Positions 32,160 through 43,365 are shown, counted from the stretch's first letter. The stretch is DNA of 56,324 nt from Acidimicrobiales bacterium (GCA_035512495.1 DATKDW010000040.1:1-56324); one strand, 5' to 3'. Notes: generated from the sequence alone by a model not told the origin. A program made the numbers and translations.

Positions 32160-32510
32160 ATGGCTGAACGCAAGGCGTCCTCCCGGCGCACCTCCCGCAC
32201 CGGCTCCGGCCGGGTGACCCCCAAGGGGACCAAGCCCGGGGGGCGCACCGGCGCCCCCGCGGCGCGGGTCCACACCCCCAGCGGGCAGGTCCCCGGGGCC
32301 TCCACCCGCTACACGCCACCGATCCCGCCCGAGGAGAAGGTCAGCGCCCCGTGGGTGCCGGTGCTCATGTTCGGCCTGCTGGCACTGGGTGCGCTGGTGA
32401 TCATCGTCAACTACCTCGGGCTGCTGCCCGGCGACGCCGACAACCGCTACCTGCTCGTCGGCCTGGTCATGATCACCGGCGGCTTCATCACCGCCACCAA
32501 GTACCACTGA
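32160..32510 (+). CDS. crgA: CrgA, cell division protein
   Basis: A 116-residue member of the CrgA family, an actinobacterial divisome protein that recruits or stabilises PbpA/PBPs and FtsI. The basic, Pro/Thr-rich N-terminal region (1-60) leads to the family core with two membrane helices: APWVPVLMFGLLALGALVII, then NYLGLLPGDADNRYLL and a final helix ending FITATKYH. The gene order next to pabA and pknB supports the assignment. Confidence 0.92.
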   Translation: MAERKASSRRTSRTGSGRVTPKGTKPGGRTGAPAARVHTPSGQVPGASTRYTPPIPPEEKVSAPWVPVLMFGLLALGALVIIVNYLGLLPGDADNRYLLVGLVMITGGFITATKYH

Positions 32511-32602
32511 CCGGACGACCGCCCAGGCGACGTGACGGAGAGGTGGCGCCCGGATGACGGACGGGTGGCGGGCTAGTTACACGCGTGTGATCCTCCCCAG
32601 GG

Positions 32603-32611
32603 TTGTCCACA
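32603..32611 (+). other. DnaA-box-like sequence within a palindrome
   Basis: TTGTCCACA is a perfect actinobacterial DnaA box. It overlaps a palindrome CCACAG-G-CTGTGG (32607-32619), and a 10-bp perfect palindrome ACACGCGTGT lies just before it (32579-32588). A single box is not an origin; it may titrate DnaA or be chance. Confidence 0.4.
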
Positions 32612-32623
32612 GGCTGTGGGAAA

Positions 32624-32675
32624 CGTCTGGGCGGTGGATGCGGTCGCGCCGGCGACCGGGCGCACCGCCCAGACG
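32624..32675. terminator. Large bidirectional hairpin between crgA and the zinc-ribbon gene
   Basis: CGTCTGGGCGGTG (32624-32636) pairs perfectly with CACCGCCCAGACG (32663-32675). Inside, after a 4x4 internal loop, CGGTCGC (32641-32647) pairs with GCGACCG (32652-32658) around GCCG. It lies between convergent genes and is probably a U-less terminator for both. Confidence 0.65.
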
Positions 32676-32677
32676 GA

Positions 32678-32935
32678 TCACTCCATGGGCGGGGCCACCA
32701 GCTCCATCTCGTCCATGCAGTGCCGCGGTGGCTCCGGCAGCTCCTCCCCGGCGCGGTCGATCCGGATCTCCATGTGGCACTGCGGGCACCGGTAGCGCAA
32801 GCGCACCTTGCGCAGCTCGCCAGGCGGAGGCGGCTCGGGCACGGGCCGCGCAAACGAGCCCAACATGGCCGTGCCCACCTTCCAGATCACCACCGCCGCC
32901 AAAAGGGCAACGCCAACATTGACCAAGGTGCCCAC
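32678..32935 (-). CDS. Small membrane-anchored zinc-ribbon protein
   Basis: An 85-residue protein with one N-terminal membrane helix (about 4-28), a Pro-rich linker and a C-terminal domain with RYRCPQCHMEIRI and a third Cys in RHCMDEM, a truncated zinc-ribbon pattern (CxxC...C). The GTG at 32935 is chosen because TACAAT lies 6 nt before it; longer forms starting further upstream have a low-complexity extension. No known function. Confidence 0.6.
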   Translation of the reverse strand: MGTLVNVGVALLAAVVIWKVGTAMLGSFARPVPEPPPPGELRKVRLRYRCPQCHMEIRIDRAGEELPEPPRHCMDEMELVAPPME

Positions 32936-32941
32936 AGAGCG

Positions 32942-32947
32942 ATTGTA
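32942..32947 (-). promoter_or_regulatory. Putative -10 of the zinc-ribbon gene (leaderless)
   Basis: TACAAT, a near-perfect -10, lies 6 nt before the GTG on the minus strand and is the best example of the pattern in the window. Confidence 0.55.
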
Positions 32948-33185
32948 CGACGGAGCGGCCCCCATCCCAGCGGCGAGCCCCGCCCAGAAGTTCGAGCGTC
33001 GGGACGGGGCGTCGGAGCGAGCGGGTGGCACCGAGGGGGAGGGACCTTCGGCCCCAATGACACCTGCCCATTGGTCGGGCTCGCTCCGCTCGCCCTCCAT
33101 GCCGGAGCTTGCGGAGGGGGTGGGAGGGGTCCGCCCTCGGTGACGGGCCCCGCGGGGGCGGCACGCGCCCCGCGAGCCCGACCCG

Positions 33186-34376
33186 CTAGCCCAGGCGCTC
33201 GATGATGGTGGCGTTGGCGAGACCGCCCCCCTCGCACATGGTCTGGAGGCCGTAGCGGCCACCGGTGCGCTCGAGCTCGTTGAGCAGGGTGGCCATGAGC
33301 TTGGTGCCGGAGCAGCCGAGCGGGTGGCCGAGGGCGATGGCGCCGCCATTGACGTTGACCTTGCTGAGGTCGGTCTTGTGCTCGGCCTGCCAGGCGAGGA
33401 CGACCGACGCGAACGCCTCGTTGACCTCGAAGAGGTCGATGTCGTCGACGGTGAGGCCGGCCCGCTCGAGCACCTTGGCGGTGGAGGGGATGGGGCCGGT
33501 GAGCATCATGATCGGGTCGGTGCCGGCCAGGGCGAAGCTGTGGAAGCGGGCCCGGGGTGTCAGGCCGAGAGCCTTGGCCTTCTCCTCGCTCATGATCAGC
33601 GTGGCGGAGGCGCCGTCGGTGATCTGGCTGGAGTTGCCGGCCGTGACCTTGCCGTCGGGCTTGAAGGCGGGCTTGAGGTTGGAGAGGGTCTCGGCGGTGG
33701 TGCCGGGGCGGATGCCCTCGTCCTGGGTGACCATCTCGTCGAGCTCGACGACCTCGTTCTTCTCGCGGTCCCAGAGCTTGCCCTTCACCGGCACGATCTC
33801 GTTCTGGAAGCGACCTTCCTCGGTGGCCTGCAGCGCCCGGCGCTGCGACTCGGCGCCGAAGGCGTCGAGGTCCTCACGGGTGAGGCCCCACTTGTCGGCG
33901 ATGAGCTCGGCCGAGATGCCCTGGGGCACGAGGCCGCCCTGGTCGGCGTAGCGAGCCACGGTGGCGGGCCCGAAGGGGAACGAACCGGGCGTGATCGACG
34001 CCCCCATCGGGGTGGTGCTCATGACCTCGACGCCGGCGGCGACCACCACGTCGTAGGCGCCGGCGATGACGCCTTGGGCGGCGAAGTGGGCCGACTGCTG
34101 CGACGAGCCGCACTGGCGGTCGACGGTGGTAGCCGGCACGGTCTCGGGCCAACCGGCGGCGAGGACGGCGTTGCGACCGATGTTGAGGCCCTGGTGGCCC
34201 ACCTGCATGACGCAGCCCATGATCACGTCGTCGACGAGGGCGGGGTCGAGGTCGTTGCGCTCGGCGAGGGCCTTCAGGGTCTCGCCGGCGAGGTCGGACG
34301 GGTGCCAGCCCGAGAGCTTGCCGTTGCGCTTGCCGCCGGCGGTGCGGACGGCGTCGACGATGACAGCGGTGGCCAT
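33186..34376 (-). CDS. Acetyl-CoA acetyltransferase (thiolase)
   Basis: A 396-residue thiolase. The nucleophilic Cys is in TTVDRQCGSSQQ, the catalytic His in GGAIALGHPLGCSG, and the second Cys in TMCEGGGLANA; NEAFAS is also intact. It catalyses thiolytic cleavage or Claisen condensation of acyl-CoA (beta-oxidation or acetoacetyl-CoA formation). GAGGAG upstream supports the ATG. It is divergent from an acyl-CoA ligase, and the 177-base gap holds a TetR-type operator candidate, which suggests a lipid-responsive locus. Confidence 0.92.
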   Translation of the reverse strand: MATAVIVDAVRTAGGKRNGKLSGWHPSDLAGETLKALAERNDLDPALVDDVIMGCVMQVGHQGLNIGRNAVLAAGWPETVPATTVDRQCGSSQQSAHFAAQGVIAGAYDVVVAAGVEVMSTTPMGASITPGSFPFGPATVARYADQGGLVPQGISAELIADKWGLTREDLDAFGAESQRRALQATEEGRFQNEIVPVKGKLWDREKNEVVELDEMVTQDEGIRPGTTAETLSNLKPAFKPDGKVTAGNSSQITDGASATLIMSEEKAKALGLTPRARFHSFALAGTDPIMMLTGPIPSTAKVLERAGLTVDDIDLFEVNEAFASVVLAWQAEHKTDLSKVNVNGGAIALGHPLGCSGTKLMATLLNELERTGGRYGLQTMCEGGGLANATIIERLG

Positions 34377-34406
34377 GGGGGAACTCCTCGGGGTCAGAGA
34401 AAACTA

Positions 34407-34418
34407 GACCGGTCGGTC
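34407..34418. promoter_or_regulatory. TetR-type operator candidate
   Basis: GACCG-GT-CGGTC is a perfect inverted repeat with a 2-base centre, 31 bases upstream of the thiolase start. GACCG/CGGTC arms are typical of operators for TetR-family acyl-CoA or lipid regulators in actinobacteria. Confidence 0.5.
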
Positions 34419-34516
34419 AAGATCCCATGCTGCCCGCCGCCCGACCGAGTGGTCAAGGCGGAGGTTCCTCGGCGGCACGGCGGGGCCGGGGTACGACGAG
34501 GGGAAGCCTGGTAGAA

Positions 34517-34543
34517 CCGTACGGACCACGCCCGACCGTACGA
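34517..34543. promoter_or_regulatory. Paired CCGTACG elements upstream of the acyl-CoA ligase
   Basis: CCGTACGG (34517-34524, self-palindromic) and CCGTACGA (34536-34543) start 19 bases apart, about two helical turns, directly before the ribosome binding site. They could bind a dimeric repressor. Confidence 0.4.
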
Positions 34544-34553
34544 GGGAGAGTCC

Positions 34554-36368
34554 ATGGCCGACCAGGTGACCAAGGAAGAGATCGACGCTGCCATCCAGGG
34601 GCAGACGGTCTCGTCGCTGTTCCTCGGGACCACCAGCGAGCACCCGAACCAGGTGGCGCTGCGCTGGAAGGACGGCGACGACTGGCAGGAGATGACCTTC
34701 GGCGAGTACGCCGACCAGGTCGCTCGGGCCATGGAGGGCCTCCGCGCCCTCGGCGTGGGCGCCGGCGACCGGTTGGCGCTCATGATGCGCAACCGCCCCG
34801 AGTTCCACGTGGCCGACATGGCCGCCCTCATGCTCGGCGCCACGCCGTACTCGATCTACAACTCCTCCTCTCCCGAGCAGGTCGAGTACCTCGTGGGCCA
34901 CGGCGAGGCCACCCTGGCCATCGTCGAGGACGTCGGCTTCCTCGAGCGCTTCCTCAAGGTGCGCGAGGGCCTCCCCGACTTGGCGACGATCGCCATCCTC
35001 GAGGACCCCGACGGCCTCGCAGGCGACGACGTCGTCGCCTGGTCGTCGATCCTCGACCACGAGCCGGGCGACCTCGAGGCCGCGTCCAAGGTGGCCACGC
35101 CCGACGACCTGGCCACGATCATCTACACCTCCGGCACCACCGGCCCGCCCAAGGGCGTGATGCTCTCGCACTACAACATCTGCTGGACGGCCGAGAGCTA
35201 CCGCCGCATGGTCGACCGCGAGTTCGTGGGCTTCCGCTCCATCTCCTACCTGCCGATGGCCCACGTGGCCGAGCGCATGTCGACCCACTACCTCGGTGCC
35301 CTCTTCGGCGAGGAGGTCACCACCTGCCCCGACCCGTCCCAGATCGCCGCCTACGCCGGCCAGGTGCGCCCCCAGATCCTCTTCGGTGTGCCCCGCGTGT
35401 GGGAGAAGGTCTACGCCGGGGTCAACGGCGCCCTCGCCGCCGACCCCGAGAAGGGCCAGAAGTTCAACGAGGCCGTCGAGGCGGCCAAGCCCCTCGCGCT
35501 GGCCAAGGCCACCCAGTCGCGCGAGCTCACCGAGGACGAGGAGGCCACCCTCGGCTTCCTCGACGAGGTGGCGTTCAAGCCCGTGCGCGAGCTCGTCGGC
35601 CTCGACGCCCTCGAGGTGGCCGTCACCGGTGCCGCCCCGATCGTGCCCGAGATGCTCGAGTGGTTCGTCACCATCGGGGTGCCGCTGTCGGAGATCTACG
35701 GCATGAGCGAGAACTCCGGCCCCCTCACCTGGGACCCGTACAAGATCAAGCCCGGCACCGTCGGGCGCGCCATCCCCGGCTGCACCGTGAAGCTGGCCGA
35801 CGACGGCGAGATCATCGCCAAGGGCGGCAACGTCTTCTCCGGCTACCTCAAGGAGGACGAGAAGACCGCCGAGGCGCTCGACGGCGAGGGCTGGCTCCAC
35901 ACCGGCGACATCGGCGAGATCGACGACGAGGGCTACGTCAAGATCGTCGACCGCAAGAAGGAGCTGATCATCACCGCCGGCGGCAAGAACATCAGCCCCG
36001 CCAACCTCGAGGCGTCGCTGAAGATGGTCCCGCTGATCGGCCAGGCCTGCGCCATCGGCGACAAGCGGCCCTTCGTCTCCGCCCTCGTGGTGCTCGACCC
36101 CGATGCCGCCACGGCATGGGCCGCCGCCAACGGCAAGGAGGGCACCTCGCTCGCCGACCTGGCCGACGACCCCGACGTCAAGGCCGAGGTCGAACGGGGG
36201 GTGGAGGAGGTCATGGCCGACTTCAACAACGCCGAGCGGGTCAAGAAGGTCACCATCCTCGGCGAGGAGTGGCTCCCGGACTCCGAGGAGCTCACGCCGA
36301 CCTCCAAGCTCAAGCGGCGAGGCGTCCACGCCAAGTACGCCGACGAGATCGAGGCGCTCTACAGCTGA
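34554..36368 (+). CDS. fadD: Long-chain fatty acyl-CoA ligase (FadD15 type)
   Basis: A 604-residue adenylate-forming enzyme that activates fatty acids to acyl-CoA. The P-loop-like motif YTSGTTGPPKGVMLSH, the A5 motif IYGMSENSGP and the adenylation motif HTGDIGEIDDEGYVKIVDRKKELI followed by the catalytic-Lys region near the C-terminus are present. Its length and the MSENSGP segment fit the long-chain FadD15/bubblegum-like group. GGGAGAG precedes the ATG. Divergent from the thiolase gene. Confidence 0.92.
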   Translation: MADQVTKEEIDAAIQGQTVSSLFLGTTSEHPNQVALRWKDGDDWQEMTFGEYADQVARAMEGLRALGVGAGDRLALMMRNRPEFHVADMAALMLGATPYSIYNSSSPEQVEYLVGHGEATLAIVEDVGFLERFLKVREGLPDLATIAILEDPDGLAGDDVVAWSSILDHEPGDLEAASKVATPDDLATIIYTSGTTGPPKGVMLSHYNICWTAESYRRMVDREFVGFRSISYLPMAHVAERMSTHYLGALFGEEVTTCPDPSQIAAYAGQVRPQILFGVPRVWEKVYAGVNGALAADPEKGQKFNEAVEAAKPLALAKATQSRELTEDEEATLGFLDEVAFKPVRELVGLDALEVAVTGAAPIVPEMLEWFVTIGVPLSEIYGMSENSGPLTWDPYKIKPGTVGRAIPGCTVKLADDGEIIAKGGNVFSGYLKEDEKTAEALDGEGWLHTGDIGEIDDEGYVKIVDRKKELIITAGGKNISPANLEASLKMVPLIGQACAIGDKRPFVSALVVLDPDAATAWAAANGKEGTSLADLADDPDVKAEVERGVEEVMADFNNAERVKKVTILGEEWLPDSEELTPTSKLKRRGVHAKYADEIEALYS

Positions 36369-36374
36369 CCAGCG

Positions 36375-38594
36375 TCAGTCGGCGACGGCGCTCGCCGACG
36401 TCGCCCGCTGGCGGGCGATGTCGGCGCAGCCGATGCCGGCCCGCTGCTGCACCAGGAGGTCGGAGAAGTCGTCCACCGGCACCGGGTGGGAGAAGTGCCA
36501 GCCCTGGGCGGTGGAGCACCCGAGCCCCCGGAGGGCCTCGACCTGGTCGAGGCGCTCGACCCCCTCGGCGATGACCTCGAGGCCGAGGGTCTCGCCCAGG
36601 CGGATGATCGCCCGCACGAGCACGTTGTCCTCGGGGGTCTGGCCGAGGCCCTCCACGAAGGAGCGGTCGACCTTGATGATGTCGACCGGGAGGTGCTTGA
36701 GGTACGACAGCGAGGCGTAGCCGGTGCCGAAGTCGTCGATGGCCAGACGGACCCCGAGGTCGTGGAGGCCGAGCAGGCGCCGCGCTCCCGCCTGGGTGTC
36801 CTGGAGCACCCAGCTCTCGGTGATCTCGATCACCAGGTGCGCGGGATCGAGGCCGGACACCTCGAGGGCGAGCGTCACGAGGTCGACCACCGAGTCGTGC
36901 TCGAGCTGGCGGGTGGAGAGGTTGACCCCCACCATCAGCGGCGCCTCCTCCGGGTGCGCCAGCTGCCACGCCCGACCCTGGGTGCACGCGGCCAGCAGCA
37001 CCCAGCGGTCGATGGCCACGATCAGGCCCGACTGCTCGGCGAGGGGGACGAAGCGGTCGGGTGGCAGGACCCCCAGGGTGGGGTGCTCCCACCGCACCAG
37101 CGCCTCGAAGCCAGTGATGCGGCCCGACCCGAGGTCAACCATCGGCTGGTAGTGGAGGAGCAGCTCGTTCTGCTCGACTGCCCGGCCCAGGTCCGACTCC
37201 AGCTCGAGGCGCTCGAGCACCGAGGTGTGCATGCCGTCCCGGTAGAGCCGGGCGCATGCCTTGCCCTCGTCCTTGGCGAGGTACATGGCCACGTCGGCGT
37301 TGCGGAGCAGCTCGGCGGCGTCGGGGATGTTCTCTTCGCTGAGCGCCACGCCGATGCTGGCCCGGACGGCCACGTCCCGACCGGCGAGGGAAAACGGGGC
37401 GCAGAGGGCGGTGATGATGCGGTCGGCCGTCGCGAGCGCCTCACCGGGGCCGCTCGCCTCGTCGATCAGGATGGCGAACTCGTCGCCACCGAGCCGGCAG
37501 GCGGTGTCGCCGTCGCGGACGACCGCCCGGAGCCGGGCGGCGACGGCGCAGAGGAGCTCGTCGCCCACCTGGTGGCCCCAGCTGTCGTTGACCCGCTTGA
37601 AGTCGTCGAGGTCGAGGAAGAGCACCGCCACCTCGGTCTCGCGGCTGCGACGGCGGTGCAGGGCGTGAGCGACCCGGTCGGCAAAGAGGGTGCGGTTGGG
37701 CAGGCGGGTCAGCGGGTCGTGCAGCGCCTCGTGGGTCATGTTCTTGGCGGTCGTGGCGGTGACCTCGTAGAGGCGGGCGTTGCCGATGGCGGCGGCAGCG
37801 TGCTCGCCGAAGAGGCTGAGGGCACGGAGGTCGTACTCGCTGAACTGGCGGCCCGAGCCGGCGTTGAGGTTGAGCACCCCGAGGAGGGTGTCGCGGTGGA
37901 CCAGGGGGATCGACATGGCGCTCTGGACCGGCTGAACCCGGAGGTGCCGGCCGCGCCAGCGCTCGTCGAGCTCACCGTCGAGCAGCAGGGGTTCCCGGGT
38001 GGCGGCCACCCGTCCGGCGATGCCCTCCCCCATGGCGACGCTGGTGCCGTGGGCGTGGTCGTTGCCGCGCACCGCCACGGCCCGCAACCGACCGTCGTCG
38101 AGGAGCATGACCGAGCCGGCGGTGCCACCGAGCAGCTCGAGGGCGTTGTCCAGGATGCGACTGAGCACCTCGTCGATCTCCAGCACCGAGTTCATGGCCT
38201 GGCCGGCCTCGAGCAGGGCCGACATCTCGCTCAGGCGGTTCGAGAGGGCGGTGACAAGGACCCGCTCCTCGAGGAGCAGCCGCGTCAGCCGTCGGAGGTG
38301 CAGCTCCTTCTCCACCGCGTAGGCGGCAAAGCCGGCCACGATCACGAGCACACCCACCCGCGCAATGAAGGGGCTGATGAACGTCTCGATGTCGCCTTCC
38401 TGCCACATCGAGAGGACGACCATGGTGGCGGTGACCGACACCATGACCGTGGCCATGATGATCCAGAGCTGGAGGCGACGGCGATCGACGTCGTCCAGGG
38501 TGGGGACGTTGTCCCCGAGCCCGACGACGCGCGCCTCGCGGCGGATGTCCTTGCCCGGCTCGGTGCCGGGCGCCCCCTTGCGTTTGCCAGCCAT
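36375..38594 (-). CDS. Membrane GAF-GGDEF-EAL cyclic di-GMP protein
   Basis: A 739-residue bifunctional signalling protein: two membrane helices (about 43-95), a GAF domain (about 130-280), GGDEF (about 290-455) and EAL (about 465-720). The GGDEF loop RLGGDEFAIL is intact with an RxxD site (RDGD) before it. The EAL residues are also complete: FEALVRW, VNLSTRQ, EITES, IDDFGTG, IKVDRSF and AEGVE. Both synthesis and breakdown of cyclic di-GMP are therefore possible. It is the second cyclic di-GMP enzyme of the window. Confidence 0.92.
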   Translation of the reverse strand: MAGKRKGAPGTEPGKDIRREARVVGLGDNVPTLDDVDRRRLQLWIIMATVMVSVTATMVVLSMWQEGDIETFISPFIARVGVLVIVAGFAAYAVEKELHLRRLTRLLLEERVLVTALSNRLSEMSALLEAGQAMNSVLEIDEVLSRILDNALELLGGTAGSVMLLDDGRLRAVAVRGNDHAHGTSVAMGEGIAGRVAATREPLLLDGELDERWRGRHLRVQPVQSAMSIPLVHRDTLLGVLNLNAGSGRQFSEYDLRALSLFGEHAAAAIGNARLYEVTATTAKNMTHEALHDPLTRLPNRTLFADRVAHALHRRRSRETEVAVLFLDLDDFKRVNDSWGHQVGDELLCAVAARLRAVVRDGDTACRLGGDEFAILIDEASGPGEALATADRIITALCAPFSLAGRDVAVRASIGVALSEENIPDAAELLRNADVAMYLAKDEGKACARLYRDGMHTSVLERLELESDLGRAVEQNELLLHYQPMVDLGSGRITGFEALVRWEHPTLGVLPPDRFVPLAEQSGLIVAIDRWVLLAACTQGRAWQLAHPEEAPLMVGVNLSTRQLEHDSVVDLVTLALEVSGLDPAHLVIEITESWVLQDTQAGARRLLGLHDLGVRLAIDDFGTGYASLSYLKHLPVDIIKVDRSFVEGLGQTPEDNVLVRAIIRLGETLGLEVIAEGVERLDQVEALRGLGCSTAQGWHFSHPVPVDDFSDLLVQQRAGIGCADIARQRATSASAVAD

Positions 38595-38641
38595 CGCTCA
38601 ACCATCGGCATGAGGGACGCAGACCTGAGACTTTCGCCCGG

Positions 38642-39516
38642 TCAGGCCAGACGTGAGGCGGGGCCGAGGAGCTCCGCGGTGAGCCGGACCATCGGCGGGA
38701 GGCGGTTGGGCTCGGGCCACACCGAGGTGGTCACGCCCTCCTCCTCGACCGCCCGGGCGCACACCGGCCCCACGCAGACCGGGAGCACCGGGCCGTTGAG
38801 GGCATGACGGAGGGCCTCGGCTCGGTCGCCGGGCGCGTCACCGGCGATGCGGAACAGGTTCCGCACCGCCGGCTGGCTGGTGAAGGTGACGGCGTCGAGG
38901 CCGCCCTCGACGGCGAGGTCGACGAGGTGCAGGGCGGGCGCCGGATCGTCGGGGAGCACCCAGCGGTAGAGCGGGACCTCCACCAGCTCTCCCCCGGTGC
39001 CGACAGCTGCCCGCAGGGCCTCCGTGGCGGGGTGGTCGTCGGGGTCGAAGAGCTGGAGGGCCACGCGGGCCCCCTCGACGCCGCGCTCCCCGAGGTGGTC
39101 GAGCACCTCGTCCATCGTCTCGTGGGGGGCACGCCACGCCACCTCGAGGCCGGCCTGGCGGACGGCCGACGACGACTTGGCGCCGCGAGCGACCACGTGG
39201 GCCCGGCCGAGGGCGGCGAGCAGGTCGGCCTCGACCCCCCAGACGGCGGCGGCCTCGAGCCACCGCCGCATCCCGAAGCCGGTGGTGGCGACCAGGACCG
39301 CTGGCGGGTCGGCGGCGAGCGCCGCGGTGGCACGGCGCAGCGCGTCGTCGGCGGTGAGGTCGACGGTCCGCATGGTGGGCCCGTGGACCACCTCGGCGCC
39401 GCGCTTGCGGAACAGGTCAGCCTGCTCCTGCCAGCGCCGGTCGGCGGTGATCCCGATGCGGCGGCCCCGGAGGGGCTGGCCGTCGGTGGGGGGATCGCTC
39501 GTGCTCACCCCTCCAG

Positions 39517-39520
<4 letters not shown>
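38642..39520 (-). CDS. hemD: Uroporphyrinogen-III synthase
   Basis: A 292-residue HemD-like protein that cyclises and inverts hydroxymethylbilane in tetrapyrrole synthesis. The two-domain fold is suggested by [11 protein letters not shown] at the start, [23 protein letters not shown] in the middle and [15 protein letters not shown] near the end. A TTG overlapping the clpB stop (TTGA) is taken as start; a GTG four codons later is an alternative. It is the gene after clpB in the same direction; other heme genes are not in the window. Confidence 0.82.
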
Positions 39521-42006
<2,486 letters not shown>

Positions 42007-42013
42007 GTCACGC

Positions 42014-42019
42014 AGGGTA
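42014..42019 (-). promoter_or_regulatory. Putative -10 of clpB (leaderless)
   Basis: TACCCT lies 7 nt before the clpB ATG on the minus strand, with no Shine-Dalgarno. The matching -35 region would fall inside the HAIR element. Confidence 0.5.
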
Positions 42020-42031
42020 CCTGGTGTGAGG

Positions 42032-42058
42032 AAAGTTGACTACATCATTGTCAACTTT
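42032..42058. promoter_or_regulatory. HAIR element (HspR operator) of clpB
   Basis: AAAGTTGAC (42032-42040) and GTCAACTTT (42050-42058) form a perfect 9-bp inverted repeat with a 9-base spacer. TTGA and TCAA are 11 bases apart, as in the HAIR consensus CTTGAGT-N7-ACTCAAG. Confidence 0.75.
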
Positions 42059-42081
42059 GCGGCGGGCCGGAGGGGTGGCGC

Positions 42082-42876
42082 CTACTCGACGGTGAACACG
42101 TGGACCATGCCCCGGGTGTGGTGGGGCGGACCGTCGCCGGCCAGGGCCTGGTCCTCATCGACGGTGCCCACCGGGATGAAGCAGAGCAAGGCATGCTCGC
42201 CGGCCTCGAGCTCGCCGACCGACCACGCCGTCGCCCCCGGGGCGGAGAAGCCGGCGGTGACGAAGGTGACGAGCCGCTGCGCTTCCTCCTCGGGCAGCTC
42301 CAGCAGCTCGGCGAAGGTCCGATCCTCGTCGTCGACCTTGCGAACGACCACCATCTCGTGCAGCTCGTCGCCGTCGTTGGTGAGCTCGAACGCCACGGTC
42401 CCCGCCGGCACCGAGTCGGCGACACCGTCGAAGGCGTAGTCGACCGCCGACACCTCGACGCGGTTCCAGTCGCACCCGTCGTCCTTCGCGGCAGCCGCCA
42501 CGATGGCGGAGCGCGCCGCCGCCCCCTCACCGAAGAACAGCGCCCGTCCGAAGTCGCTCTCGGGGTCGGCGGTGGCTTCGGCAACGATCTCGGAGAGGCG
42601 CTCGGCGTCGTCGCGCACCCCCTCGGGTCCGCTGGTCGCCACCTCGTCGACGTGGGGCTGGAACTGCTCCTCGATGAACGCCTCCTCGGCAGCCCGGACC
42701 TCCTCGGCCGAGGCGGTGGCGAAGTCGACGTCGGGATCACCGGGGGCGCCGATGGCCAGCGCCGCCTCGCAGAACGCCTCACCCACGTCGTCACCACCGC
42801 ACGCGACGAGGCCGCCCGCGATGGCAGCCGCCGCAAGCACAGCCGCCAACCGGCCGGGGCAGCTGCGCGTGGACAT
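42082..42876 (-). CDS. Lipoprotein with cupredoxin-like C-terminal domain
   Basis: A 264-residue precursor with a signal peptide and lipobox LVAC (Cys25 region). The N-terminal mature part is helical. The C-terminal part (about 150-264) resembles a cupredoxin: GTVAFELTNDGDELHEMVVVR gives the first His, and the end has a Cys in ALLCFIPVG followed by His and Met in PHHTRGMVH, the spacing expected for a type I copper site. It may be a surface electron carrier or copper-binding protein. ATG 42876 is chosen at the signal peptide start. Confidence 0.65.
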   Translation of the reverse strand: MSTRSCPGRLAAVLAAAAIAGGLVACGGDDVGEAFCEAALAIGAPGDPDVDFATASAEEVRAAEEAFIEEQFQPHVDEVATSGPEGVRDDAERLSEIVAEATADPESDFGRALFFGEGAAARSAIVAAAAKDDGCDWNRVEVSAVDYAFDGVADSVPAGTVAFELTNDGDELHEMVVVRKVDDEDRTFAELLELPEEEAQRLVTFVTAGFSAPGATAWSVGELEAGEHALLCFIPVGTVDEDQALAGDGPPHHTRGMVHVFTVE

Positions 42877-42984
42877 CGGGATCCCCCTTCGTCGGTCCAG
42901 CGGCACGGTCGCCCGGCCGCCGCAAGGACCGTAACCGCACCAACCGACCGGAGGAGGGCACGGGTGACGACCTACCCGCGGCGG

Positions 42985-43365
42985 TCAGCGGATGCGGCGC
43001 CCGAAGAGCTCCATGGCCTGGGAGAGCGGGACCAGGTCGCGGCGGTAGCGACGATGGGTCCGGTCGATGTCGGTGCGGGCCTGCTCGCGGGCCTCGGCGA
43101 GCTCGTCTTCGAGGCTGGCAACCTCGGCCTCGAGCTCGAGGACGCGCTTGACCCCGGCGAGGTTCAGGCCCTCGTCGGTGAGCTCGCTGATGCGCCGCAG
43201 CCGGTCGAGGTCGTGCTCGCTGTAGCGGCGGCTGCCCCCGCCGGTGCGGGCAGGGTCGACGAGGCCCTTGCGTTCGTAGATGCGCAGGGTCTGCGGGTGG
43301 ACGCCGGCGAGCTCGGCGGCGACGGAGATCACGAACACGGCGTGGTTGCGGTCACGGCTCGGCAT
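42985..43365 (-). CDS. hspR: HspR, MerR-type heat-shock repressor
   Basis: A 126-residue MerR-family regulator: winged HTH beginning FVISVAAELAGVHPQTLRIYERKGLV and the GGSRRYSEHDLDRL segment, then a coiled coil (about 70-105). HspR with DnaK represses heat-shock operons through HAIR elements. Being last in the dnaK-grpE-dnaJ-hspR operon is the classic actinobacterial layout. Two HAIR sites are seen in the window (clpB and dnaK). Confidence 0.95.
   Translation of the reverse strand: MPSRDRNHAVFVISVAAELAGVHPQTLRIYERKGLVDPARTGGGSRRYSEHDLDRLRRISELTDEGLNLAGVKRVLELEAEVASLEDELAEAREQARTDIDRTHRRYRRDLVPLSQAMELFGRRIR

Noticed and set aside
29633-32305. 890-codon minus-strand frame opposite pknB
   Set aside because: Antisense shadow of pknB with no domain features; the real minus-strand gene there is pabA.
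32603-32619. Replication origin at the DnaA box near crgA
   Set aside because: Only one box, no AT-rich unwinding region, and no dnaA, dnaN or gyr genes nearby.
34554-36368. Non-ribosomal peptide or polyketide adenylation enzyme
   Set aside because: The protein lacks carrier or condensation domains and its motifs fit fatty acyl-CoA ligases.
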